Source: CAYYWP01 sp964475125 (GTDB taxonomy: Bacteria > Desulfobacterota > Binatia > HRBIN30 > CADEER01). Taken from it: a stretch of DNA of 37,690 nt. Shown one piece after another: positions 1 to 7,369 of this stretch (position 1 is its first letter; each line of letters begins with the position of its first letter). The notes below the pieces were generated by a model that did not search any database, had not been told where the DNA came from, and saw nothing but the letters and a program-made list of their open reading frames with translations. The DNA is taken from contig CAYYWP010000017.1 in NCBI GenBank assembly GCA_964475125.1, positions 1 to 37,690 of the forward strand, read 5' to 3'. Both the position numbers and the translations under genes were made by a program.

Positions 1-25
1 GAGCGCGCCGCGGAGCGGCGCGCTC
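1..25. repeat. GC-rich hairpin at window edge
   Basis: Bases 1-11 (gagcgcgccgc) are the exact reverse complement of bases 15-25, separated by a 3-base loop. No T tract follows on the plus strand and the left side is cut by the window edge. It may be the terminator of an upstream gene or a short palindromic repeat. Confidence 0.5.
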
Positions 26-313
26 CACCGCCCTGACGAGTCACTACCGATGCAATTGATACAGGACGCTCGCTCGCAGCCGGGCCCGTCCGCCGGGCGC
101 CGCCGAGCTGGTGCAGGTGGTCGGGACGATCTAGTTCGGTTTTCTCGATTCACAGCAATCAGATTTCGTATTTGCCGATGGGCACCTGCGAGCCTACCAC
201 TCGGTGAAGCAGAGGACATGAAGCGAGCGGAACACGTTCAACCCGACCGGCGAGGCGGGGCGCGCGCTTCGCCGGTCCGACGCGCGCGACAGAGCGCACA
301 GAAGGGAGGACAC
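26..313. other. Leader region without a convincing gene
   Basis: The reading frame of the following gene stays open upstream to position 50. That extension is Arg-rich, low in complexity and lies before a clear signal peptide, so I do not count it as coding. A ribosome-binding site (gggagga, 304-310) marks the real start at 314. I see no RNA gene or convincing promoter here. Confidence 0.5.
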
Positions 314-739
314 ATGCGCACGATGGGTATCAGTATGGTAGCGGCCGCCGCGTTCCTTTCGGCGGTCGCCGTGGCGTCGAGCCAAGCGCCGGACGCCACG
401 CTCGAGTTCGAAGAGGGCGCGGTACAGGCGGGCTTCGGCTACGGCTGGGGAAGTGGCACCCTGACTTATGCGGGGAAACCGCACGCGGTGTCGATCAGCG
501 GTCTGGGGGTGCGCAACCCGGCGACCAACATCGGGGCAAAGGGCACAGTCTACAACTTGAAGAAGCTCGAAGACATCAACGGCAACTACGTCGCCGTGCA
601 AAGCGGGGGAGCCACGGCCCAAGCCGACGGCGTGACGACCGTGCAGAATCAGCACGGCGTCAAGATTGTCCTCAGCTCCACAACGCCGGGGGTCAAGTTC
701 TACGTCGGCGAGGTCGGGGCCAAGATCGCGCTGAAGTAG
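314..739 (+). CDS. Small secreted protein, unknown function
   Basis: A 141-residue protein with a signal peptide at residues 1 to about 25 (hydrophobic AAAAFLSAVAVASSQA) and a Gly-rich, beta-type mature part. Motifs GSGTLTYAGKPHAVSISGLG and GTVYNLKKLEDINGNYVAV resemble a family of small exported proteins of proteobacteria that often carries only a DUF name. No catalytic residues are evident. The start at 314 is chosen because gggagga lies 4 bases upstream and the signal peptide begins there. The gene stands alone before the antiporter operon. It is probably periplasmic; the function is unknown. Confidence 0.7.
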   Translation: MRTMGISMVAAAAFLSAVAVASSQAPDATLEFEEGAVQAGFGYGWGSGTLTYAGKPHAVSISGLGVRNPATNIGAKGTVYNLKKLEDINGNYVAVQSGGATAQADGVTTVQNQHGVKIVLSSTTPGVKFYVGEVGAKIALK

Positions 740-812
740 TGGTGCGGTGCAAGGCGCGCGCCCTCGAGCCCCTGCAAGATCGGCGGGCGGGCGAGTAGGT
801 TGTAAGAGGTGT

Positions 813-863
813 CCTCGCGACTTCGCGTGACGGGAACGTTCCGTTGCGTCGCGGGTCGCGAGG
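813..863. terminator. Large imperfect hairpin, terminator or operator
   Basis: cctcgcgac at 813-821 pairs exactly with gtcgcgagg at 855-863, and the inner part (cgcgtgacgggaa against ttccgttgcgtcgcg) pairs imperfectly. It lies between the secreted protein and the antiporter operon. No U tract follows, so a role as terminator of the first gene is only one reading; an operator or leader structure for the operon starting at 897 is the other. Confidence 0.35.
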
Positions 864-896
864 GCGCCGCGATCGCGAACGGGCTATAGTCGGCTC

Positions 897-1421
897 ATGA
901 GATCCGTGCGATTCGTCACGCTGCCTGCACTGGGCGCGCGGTTCGCCTTGCTCATGGGTCTCTGGGCGGTGCTGAGTGGGGGTAACCGTGATCTCTGGTG
1001 GTTCGGGGTTCTGGTGGTTGCGGCTGGCACCGCGTGGAGCGCGTTATTGTCGCCGTGCCGGTCGCACGCTTGGCGCGCGAGGGCATTGCCGGGCGTGGCG
1101 TGGTTCTTTCTCGTCGAGATCTGGCGCAGTGGCGTGGCCGTGGCGCGCGTCGCGCTCGACCCGCGCTGCCACCCCGACCCGGAGATCTTCACTTACCCGC
1201 TACGACTCTCACCGGGGTCGGCGCCCGTGTTTCTGGCCAACCTGATCACCCTCTTGCCGGGCACCCTGAGTGTCGACATTCGCGGCACGGACTTGCTGGT
1301 GCACACATTGCTGCGCTCGCCCCGGCAGATGGTCGAAACCGCAGCCGTGGAAGGGCGGGTTGCGGTATTGTTCGGTGCAGCGCCCCTCGCACAGAGCCAC
1401 GGCGGAGCGGAGGCAGATTGA
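897..1421 (+). CDS. mrpE: Cation/proton antiporter subunit E (MrpE/MbhA-like)
   Basis: A 174-residue protein of the MnhE/MrpE family. Two hydrophobic helices lie at the N terminus (about 8-25 and 30-50), followed by the family's soluble domain with FFLVEIWRSGVAVARVAL and the stretch FLANLITLLPGTLSVDI, whose xLANxITLTPGTLSVD pattern is diagnostic. Known MrpE subunits are small membrane subunits of multisubunit Na+/H+ antiporters, needed for complex assembly and activity. It opens a run of overlapping genes to 9415. The start ATG lies 34 bases after the hairpin ending at 863. Confidence 0.9.
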   Translation: MRSVRFVTLPALGARFALLMGLWAVLSGGNRDLWWFGVLVVAAGTAWSALLSPCRSHAWRARALPGVAWFFLVEIWRSGVAVARVALDPRCHPDPEIFTYPLRLSPGSAPVFLANLITLLPGTLSVDIRGTDLLVHTLLRSPRQMVETAAVEGRVAVLFGAAPLAQSHGGAEAD

Positions 1422-1423
1422 CG

Positions 1424-2536
1424 ATGGATGCGCTGGCGATTGGGATGTTGCTCGGTGGATTGGTGCTGTTGACCGTTGGCGCGGAGCTGCTCGTTCGCGG
1501 TGCGGTACGCCTGGCGGCCTACTTCGGCGTTTCACCGCTGGTCATCGGTCTGACCGTGGTGGCGTACGGCACCAGTACGCCAGAGCTGGCGGTCAGTCTG
1601 CAGGCGGCGTGGGGTGGCAACGCCGACATCGCCGTGGCCAACGTCGTGGGCAGCAACATCTTCAACGTCCTGTTCATCCTCGGTATCTCTGCACTGATCG
1701 TCGCCTTGCCCGTGGCGCAGCAGCTGGTGCGCCTCGACGTGCCGATCATGATCGCCGTGTCGCTGCTCGTTTGGGTTCTTTGTCTCGACGGTCGGCTGGG
1801 TGCGGGGGACGGGGCGGTGCTGTGCGCCGGTATCGTGCTGTACACCGTTTGGGCCATCCGCAAGAGCCGCCGGGAGACAGCCGCCGTGCAGCGCGAGTAC
1901 GCGCGGGAATACGGGCCGGCAGGGTCGCGCGGCGCGACGCTGGGCACCAAGACCTGGGCCATCGCACTCGTGCTGATCGGTCTTGGCATCCTCGTGCTCG
2001 GCGCGCGTTGGTTGGTCGCCGGGGCGATCGCGCTGGCGCAAGCGCTCGGCTTGAGCGACGTCGTGATCGGGCTCACCGTCGTTGCGGTGGGCACCTCACT
2101 GCCCGAGTTGGCCACGTCGGTGGTGGCGGCGTTCCGTGGCGAACGCGACATCGCAGTGGGTAACGTCGTCGGCAGCAACATCCACAACTTGCTTGCCATT
2201 CTCGGCCTGTCGAGCGTCATCGCGCCGAGCGGGCTATCGGTGGCGCCGAGCATGGTGTGGTTCGACCTGCCGATCATGTTGGCCGTGGCCGTTGCCTGCC
2301 TGCCGATCTTTTTCACCGGACATCTCATCGCGCGATGGGAAGGGGCGCTGCTGTTCGGCTACTACGTCGCCTACACCACCTTCCTGATCTTTGGCGCGGG
2401 CGAACACGACGCCGTGCAGCACCTGCAGTGGATCATGGGCTGGTTTGCGTTGCCGCTGACCTTTGTCACACTGCTCGTCTTGGCCTGGCGGGCACGGCGG
2501 ACCGCAAGCGTCGGCCGACCGAGTGCCGAAGCGTGA
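1424..2536 (+). CDS. Ca2+/Na+ (CaCA, YrbG-like) exchanger inside the antiporter operon
   Basis: A 370-residue inner-membrane exchanger of the Ca2+:cation antiporter superfamily with about 10 helices. The two inverted alpha repeats are clear: GTSTPELAVSL followed by VVGSNIFNVLFILG, and GTSLPELATSVV followed by VVGSNIHNLLAILG. Both keep the GTS.PE glutamate and the GSN asparagine that bind cations in this family. The start at 1424 lies 2 bases after the mrpE stop, and the stop overlaps the mrpF start, so it is co-transcribed. This family is not a normal Mrp subunit. Its place between E and F suggests coupling of the proton/Na+ gradient to Ca2+ or another cation; that is inference. Confidence 0.9.
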   Translation: MDALAIGMLLGGLVLLTVGAELLVRGAVRLAAYFGVSPLVIGLTVVAYGTSTPELAVSLQAAWGGNADIAVANVVGSNIFNVLFILGISALIVALPVAQQLVRLDVPIMIAVSLLVWVLCLDGRLGAGDGAVLCAGIVLYTVWAIRKSRRETAAVQREYAREYGPAGSRGATLGTKTWAIALVLIGLGILVLGARWLVAGAIALAQALGLSDVVIGLTVVAVGTSLPELATSVVAAFRGERDIAVGNVVGSNIHNLLAILGLSSVIAPSGLSVAPSMVWFDLPIMLAVAVACLPIFFTGHLIARWEGALLFGYYVAYTTFLIFGAGEHDAVQHLQWIMGWFALPLTFVTLLVLAWRARRTASVGRPSAEA

Positions 2537-2814
2537 TGAACACCTGGTTGCTGATTATCGCCGGGTTCCTGCTGCTCAACATGCTGGCGGGCATGTGGCG
2601 CGTCTTGCGCGGGCCGACACTGGCGGATCGCTTATTGGCGACGCAGCTTTTCGGCACCACCGGCGTCGCCATTCTCCTCCTGCTGGCGCCGCCGTTAGAC
2701 ATGCCCGCCGCGCGCGATGTCGCGCTCGTTCTCGCCTTGTTGGCGGCGATGACTGCGGTGGCATTCGTCGAGCGCAGTGCGCCACCGCGGGCCCCGAGCG
2801 ACGGCGCGACATGA
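2536..2814 (+). CDS. mrpF: Antiporter subunit F (MrpF/MbhB-like)
   Basis: A 92-residue protein with three hydrophobic helices and the MnhF/MrpF signature RVLRGPTLADRLLATQLFGT near residue 21. The ATG shares its A with the TGA of the exchanger gene, and the stop overlaps the start of subunit G (ATGA), giving translational coupling. Known role: a small membrane subunit of the Mrp/Mbh ion-pumping module. The C-terminal tail (about 75-92) is hydrophilic and probably cytoplasmic. Confidence 0.88.
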   Translation: MNTWLLIIAGFLLLNMLAGMWRVLRGPTLADRLLATQLFGTTGVAILLLLAPPLDMPAARDVALVLALLAAMTAVAFVERSAPPRAPSDGAT

Positions 2815-3122
2815 ACCCTCGTGATGTGGTCGCGCTGGGCTGCCTGATGGTTGGCGGCCTGTTCTTCCTGGCCGGGACGATCGGGCTGCTGCGCTTCCCC
2901 GACGTCTATACGCGTCTGCACGCCCTCACCAAGGCCGACACCCTGGGCCTGGGGTGCGTGGTGGTCGGGCTCGCTATTGAAGCGACGGGATGGGTGGTCG
3001 CGCTCAAGCTGTTGCTGATCTGGCTACTCGTCTGCTTCGCCAGCGCCACGTCAGCGCAGTTGATCGCGCGCCGGGCCTATCGCGACGGGGTGCCGCTGTG
3101 GAGGGCCGGTGAGCACGGCTGA
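2811..3122 (+). CDS. mrpG: Antiporter subunit G (MrpG/MbhC-like)
   Basis: A 103-residue protein of the MnhG/MrpG family with three helices. The diagnostic segment GTIGLLRFPDVYTRLHALTK plus ADTLGLG lies at about residues 22-48 and matches the family's GLLRLPDxYxRLHAxTKAxTLG pattern. The ATG lies inside the end of mrpF (4-base overlap), and the last 14 bases overlap the GTG start of the next gene. It is part of the membrane ion-pumping module. Confidence 0.9.
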   Translation: MNPRDVVALGCLMVGGLFFLAGTIGLLRFPDVYTRLHALTKADTLGLGCVVVGLAIEATGWVVALKLLLIWLLVCFASATSAQLIARRAYRDGVPLWRAGEHG

Positions 3123-4059
3123 CTGGGTGTTCGACGGCCTGGTGGTGCTGACGCTTCTCTGGCTTGCGCACGGCGTGCTCACGGTGCGCGATCTCATGCA
3201 CGCCGCGCTCCTATTTGTCAGCTTTGGATTGTTCATGGCCCTGGCGTGGGTACGGTTGCGCGCGCCGGACGTGGCGCTCGCCGAGGCGGCGATCGGGTCC
3301 GGCCTCACCGGTGCGCTACTCATCGATGCGATTCGCGAGCTCGGGCGCGACGACACGCACGCGGTCAGTGGCGGGCGGCTGCGACAAAGGACGGTTGCGG
3401 CGCTGCTGCTGTTGCCGGGCGCCGCCCTGGTGTGGGCGGTGCAGGCACTCGAGCGGCCGACGGCCGGGTTGTCGCCGGCCGTCGCGGATGCGCTCTCGCA
3501 GAGTGGTGTGAGCCACCCAGTCACCGCCGTCCTGCTCAACTTCCGCGCTTACGATACGTTGTTGGAGATTACCGTTCTGTTGCTGGCGGCGATCGGGGTG
3601 TGGGCAATCGGCGGCGTCCGCACGGCGGGTGAGCTGTGGAGCACGGCCTCCGGAGTGGCGCGCGGCACCGTGGAGCGCTCGCTGGCTCGTGTCGGAGGGC
3701 CGCTCGCCATCGTGGTGGCAGGGTATGTGCTGTGGGCAGGCGGACACCAGCCCGGTGGCGGCTTTCCCGCCGCGGCGATCCTCGCCGGCGCCGCGCTGGT
3801 GACGCTGTTCGCCGGCGAGCTGCGAGCCGTTGACCCGGCAGGCTGGCGGATACGGGCCTTGCTGGCGGGCGGCGTGTTGCTCTTCTTGGCCGTCGGCCTG
3901 GGCGCAATGGTCGGCGGCAGCTTTCTGGAGTTGCGACCGCCGGCGGCGAAGCTGCTCATTCTCTTGATCGAGACCGGCTTCACCCTCTCCGTGGCAGCGA
4001 TTCTCGTCATCCTCTTTCTCGGACCATCGTCGGCATCGCCGACGCGCGGCGAGAGATGA
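3109..4059 (+). CDS. Fused MbhD-MbhE-MrpB antiporter subunit
   Basis: A 316-residue membrane protein joining three modules that are separate in many Mbh-type operons. Residues about 1-80 are a DUF4040/MbhD domain (RAPDVALAEAAIGSGLTGALL), equivalent to part of the C-terminal end of MrpA. Residues about 85-170 are MbhE-like (VTAVLLNFRAYDTLLEITVLLLAAIGVWAI). Residues about 185-310 are MnhB/MrpB (AGYVLWAGGHQPGGGFPAAA, the GHxxPGGGF signature). The start is a GTG within the end of mrpG. The fusion explains why no separate mrpB or full-length MrpA is seen. Confidence 0.85.
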   Translation: MSTADWVFDGLVVLTLLWLAHGVLTVRDLMHAALLFVSFGLFMALAWVRLRAPDVALAEAAIGSGLTGALLIDAIRELGRDDTHAVSGGRLRQRTVAALLLLPGAALVWAVQALERPTAGLSPAVADALSQSGVSHPVTAVLLNFRAYDTLLEITVLLLAAIGVWAIGGVRTAGELWSTASGVARGTVERSLARVGGPLAIVVAGYVLWAGGHQPGGGFPAAAILAGAALVTLFAGELRAVDPAGWRIRALLAGGVLLFLAVGLGAMVGGSFLELRPPAAKLLILLIETGFTLSVAAILVILFLGPSSASPTRGER

Positions 4060-4355
4060 CCCAGTCGCTGTTGTACCTCTTGGCCGGCCTTGGGTTGGTT
4101 CTCGTCGCCATGCGCGGGTTGTTCGCCGCGCCGCATCTCCTGCGCAAGATTCTCGCCCTCAACCTGCTGGGCAGCGGAGTCTGTTTGGTCCTGGTGGCGC
4201 TGGCCAGCCGCGCGCCCGCACCGACAGTCGATCCAGTGCCGCACGCGCTGGTGTTGACCGGCATCGTGGTGGCGGTGAGTGCGACGGCGTTCGGTATCGC
4301 GCTGGCGCGGCGTTGGTTTCGCGACACGGGGCGATGTGCACTCCCGGGAGAATAG
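4056..4355 (+). CDS. mrpC: Antiporter subunit C (MrpC/MbhG, NuoK-like)
   Basis: A 99-residue protein with three helices, related to NuoK. It has GLFAAPHLLRKILALNLLGSGVCLVLVAL, like the NuoK/MrpC helix with its conserved asparagine, and PHALVLTGIVVAVSATAFGIALA, the family's PQALVLTxIVI pattern. It overlaps the preceding gene by 4 bases (ATGA) and stops 6 bases before mrpD. It belongs to the proton-translocating arm. Confidence 0.88.
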   Translation: MTQSLLYLLAGLGLVLVAMRGLFAAPHLLRKILALNLLGSGVCLVLVALASRAPAPTVDPVPHALVLTGIVVAVSATAFGIALARRWFRDTGRCALPGE

Positions 4356-4361
4356 CCCAGC

Positions 4362-5879
4362 ATGGGAGACGCGGTCGTCACCCCCATGGCGCTGTTGAGT
4401 CTCTGCGCCATTACCCTCGTTGCGCTACCGCTGGCGGGCGGCGTGCTGACGTTCGTCGTCGGACGGCGTGCGATACCGTGGGTGCCAGCCGTCACCGCCG
4501 GCGGTAGCATCGCGGCCGCCGTTGGGTTGGCGACGTTCGTCGCCAGAGACGGACCGCAACGTCTGGCGATCGGCGGATGGGGAGCGCCGCTGGGAATCGA
4601 TCTGTACGCCGACGGCCTCACCGTATTGATGGTCGCCATGAGCGTCGGCGTCGGGGCGCTGGTCAGTGTCTTCGCGGTGTCGTACTTCCACCGCGCAGAC
4701 GGGCGGCAGACGGCGACCTTCTGGTCGCTGTGGCTCATTCTGTGGTCGGCGCTGCACGCCACCTTTCTGGCGGCCGACGTGTTCAATCTCTATGTCACGC
4801 TCGAGATGCTGACCTTCGCCGCCGTCGCCCTCGTCGCGCTCGCCGGCGGCCGCAGGGCGCTCGGCGCAGCCTTGCGTTACCTGTTCGCCGCGTTGTTTGG
4901 CTCGTTGGCGTACTTGCTCGGCGTCGCGGTGCTCTACGGCAGCCATGCGACGCTGGACATCGCCCAGTTGGGTGCTCGGATGGCCTCGACGCCCGCGGCG
5001 TGGATGGCGCTGGCCTTGATGACCGCTGGCCTGTTGTTCAAGACCGCGCTCGTCCCGTTTCACGTCTGGCTCCCGCCCGCGCACGCCAACGCCGCGGCGC
5101 CCGTGAGCGCGTTGCTGTCGGCGCTGGTGGTGAAGGCGTCGTTCTACCTGCTGCTGCGACTGTGGTTCGAGGTGTTTCCCGTACTGAGTGCGAGCGCCGC
5201 CGCGCAGGTTCTCGGGTGCCTCGGCGCAGTGGCGATCGCCTGGGGCTCGGTGCAGGCGCTGCGACAAGTCAGGCTGAAGATGCTGGTAGCGTACTCAACG
5301 GTCGCACAGTTGGGCTACCTCTTCTTGGTCTTTCCCCTCGCGGTCGGCGGCGCCGCGACGGGTTCGGCGGCGGTCGCGGCGTGGAGCGGCGTCGTCTATC
5401 ACGCCCTGTCGCACGCTTGCGCCAAGTCGGCGATGTTCTTGGCCGCGGGCGGTATCGCCTACGCTCTCGGGACCGACAACCTGCGGGTACTGGCACGGCG
5501 CGGCGATGAGGTGTCGCAGCTGCTGTTTGCGTTCGGCATCGCGACGATCAGCGCGATCGGCCTGCCGCCCAGTGGCGGTTTCGTCGCCAAGTGGCAGCTC
5601 GCGACGGCGGCAATCGTCGGCGGCGCCTGGTGGTGGGCGGTGGTCGTAGTCGGCGGCGGCCTGCTCTCGGCCGCCTATCTTGGACGCGTCGTTCGCTGCG
5701 CCTTTGTGCCCGCTGACCGCGCAGCGACGGGCACCCCCGCACCGCCGAGGTCGCTCTCGCCAGTGGTGACCATCGTTCCGATGGCGTTGGCGCTGATTGC
5801 GCTCGGACTCGGCGTGCTGGCGTCCGGCCCACTGGCGCTGCTCGATGCCAGCGCGCCGGCCGCGTTGAGGTCGCCCTGA
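4362..5879 (+). CDS. mrpD: Antiporter subunit D (MrpD/MbhH, NuoM/N-like)
   Basis: A 505-residue polytopic protein of the proton-conducting antiporter family (about 14 helices). The key ionisable residues of the channel are present: the helix-5 glutamate in FNLYVTLEMLTFA (E148), the helix-7 lysine in LLFKTALVPFHVWLPPAHA (K227) and a further lysine in ALVVKASFY (K258). VRLKMLVAYSTVAQLGY is the typical broken-helix region. Its TGA overlaps the ATG of the next antiporter-like gene. In known Mrp/Mbh complexes this subunit carries the ion-translocation half-channels. Confidence 0.9.
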   Translation: MGDAVVTPMALLSLCAITLVALPLAGGVLTFVVGRRAIPWVPAVTAGGSIAAAVGLATFVARDGPQRLAIGGWGAPLGIDLYADGLTVLMVAMSVGVGALVSVFAVSYFHRADGRQTATFWSLWLILWSALHATFLAADVFNLYVTLEMLTFAAVALVALAGGRRALGAALRYLFAALFGSLAYLLGVAVLYGSHATLDIAQLGARMASTPAAWMALALMTAGLLFKTALVPFHVWLPPAHANAAAPVSALLSALVVKASFYLLLRLWFEVFPVLSASAAAQVLGCLGAVAIAWGSVQALRQVRLKMLVAYSTVAQLGYLFLVFPLAVGGAATGSAAVAAWSGVVYHALSHACAKSAMFLAAGGIAYALGTDNLRVLARRGDEVSQLLFAFGIATISAIGLPPSGGFVAKWQLATAAIVGGAWWWAVVVVGGGLLSAAYLGRVVRCAFVPADRAATGTPAPPRSLSPVVTIVPMALALIALGLGVLASGPLALLDASAPAALRSP

Positions 5880-7366
5880 TGCTCGAAGCGTGGCTGCCGC
5901 TGGCGATTCTCTCGACGTCGCTGTTCACCGGCGTGGCCATCTTCTGTCTGGGCGAGGAGCGCCACACGGCGCGTACGCTTCTCAACCTCACCGGCGCGGT
6001 GCTCAAGCTCGGGCTGGTGGGGATCGTGCTCCTCGGAGTGGCGCGAGATCACGCGTACGAGACGCGGTTGCCGTTCCTTCCTGGCATCGATCTCGTCCTT
6101 CGAGCCGACGCGCTCAGCCTCCTGTTCGTCAGCCTGTCGGCTGCGCTGTGGCTGCTCACCACGATCTACGCCATCGGCTATCTGGAAGGGGCTCCCCATC
6201 GCAGCCGTTTCTTCGGCTTCTTCAGCCTCTGTGTCGCCGCGACGATGGGAATCGCGTTGGCTGGCAACCTGCCGACGTTTTTCCTCTTTTACGAGCTGCT
6301 CACCATCTCGACGTATCCGCTGGTCGTGCATCGCGGCACGCCTGAGGCGTTGCGCGGTGGTGCGTGCTATCTGCGCTACGCGCTAGCCGGCGGCGCGCTG
6401 CTGCTCCTCGGCATCGCCTGGCTGCACGGCATCGCCGGGCCAGTGGAATTCCGCGCGCGCGGCGCGCTGGACGCCGTGAAGAATAGTCACCAGACGCACC
6501 TGGTGGCGATCTTCGCGCTGCTGATCGCCGGCCTCGGGGTCAAGGCGGCGCTCATCCCGTTCCACCGCTGGCTGCCGGTGGCCATGGTGGCGCCGGCGCC
6601 GGTGAGCGCGCTGCTGCATGCGGTGGCGGTAGTGAAAGCTGGCGCTTTCGGCATCGTGCGCGTGGTGTACGACGTGTACGGCGTCGAACTCGCCGATCGC
6701 TTGGGCGTGATGTCCCCGCTGGTCGCGCTCGCCTGCGCCACGATCCTCTGGGGCTCTTGGCGCGCGCTCGGCGAGAACAACCTCAAGCGCCGACTCGCCT
6801 ACTCGACCGTCAGCCAGGTCTCCTACATCACCCTGGGCGTGGCCACGTTCGGGCCGGTCGGGACGATCGGTGGCCTGGCTCATCTCGTGCACCAGGGGTT
6901 GATGAAGATCACGCTCTTCTTCTGCGCCGGCAATGTGGCGGAAGCGCATGGCGTCCACTACGTCAGCGAGCTGCGTGGTATCGGGCGCCGCATGCCGTGG
7001 ACGATGGCCGCCTTTTCGGTCGGCGCGCTCGGCATGATCGGCGTGCCGCCGGTCGCCGGCTTCATCAGCAAATGGTATCTCGGCCTGGGGGCCATCGAAG
7101 CCCACGAGTTCTGGGTGCTCGGCGTGTTGATGCTGAGCAGCCTGCTGAACGCCGCCTATTTTCTGCCCATCCTGTACGCGGCGTGGTTTGCCGGTCCGCC
7201 GGCGATCGAAGCCGAGGAGTCGGGCCGCAGAGAACTCTCCGCCATGCTGCTGGTGCCCACGGTGCTGGCGGCGATCCTCTCCCTGGCCGCCGGGCTGTTC
7301 GCCGCCACGCCGTATAGTCCGTTGGCATGGGCCGAGTTGATCGCAGCGCGAGAGTACGGGCGCTGA
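5879..7366 (+). CDS. Second antiporter-like subunit (NuoM/N/MrpD family)
   Basis: A 495-residue homologue of the preceding gene, again with about 14 helices. The channel residues are kept: E139 in FFLFYELLTISTYPLVVH, K222 in GVKAALIPFHRWLPVAM, a lysine in HAVAVVKAGAFG, and NLKRRLAYSTVSQVSYI. The helix sequence ELLTISTYPLVVH is closer to the NuoM/MrpA/MbxH' type than to the first D subunit, so it may stand in for the N-terminal part of MrpA. The start ATG overlaps the previous stop (ATGA type), and the next gene begins 3 bases after its stop. Confidence 0.87.
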   Translation: MLEAWLPLAILSTSLFTGVAIFCLGEERHTARTLLNLTGAVLKLGLVGIVLLGVARDHAYETRLPFLPGIDLVLRADALSLLFVSLSAALWLLTTIYAIGYLEGAPHRSRFFGFFSLCVAATMGIALAGNLPTFFLFYELLTISTYPLVVHRGTPEALRGGACYLRYALAGGALLLLGIAWLHGIAGPVEFRARGALDAVKNSHQTHLVAIFALLIAGLGVKAALIPFHRWLPVAMVAPAPVSALLHAVAVVKAGAFGIVRVVYDVYGVELADRLGVMSPLVALACATILWGSWRALGENNLKRRLAYSTVSQVSYITLGVATFGPVGTIGGLAHLVHQGLMKITLFFCAGNVAEAHGVHYVSELRGIGRRMPWTMAAFSVGALGMIGVPPVAGFISKWYLGLGAIEAHEFWVLGVLMLSSLLNAAYFLPILYAAWFAGPPAIEAEESGRRELSAMLLVPTVLAAILSLAAGLFAATPYSPLAWAELIAAREYGR

Positions 7367-7369
7367 ACG

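Noticed and set aside
50..313. N-terminal extension of the first secreted protein
   Set aside because: Arg/Pro-rich, precedes a clear signal peptide, and the ribosome-binding site is at 304-310.
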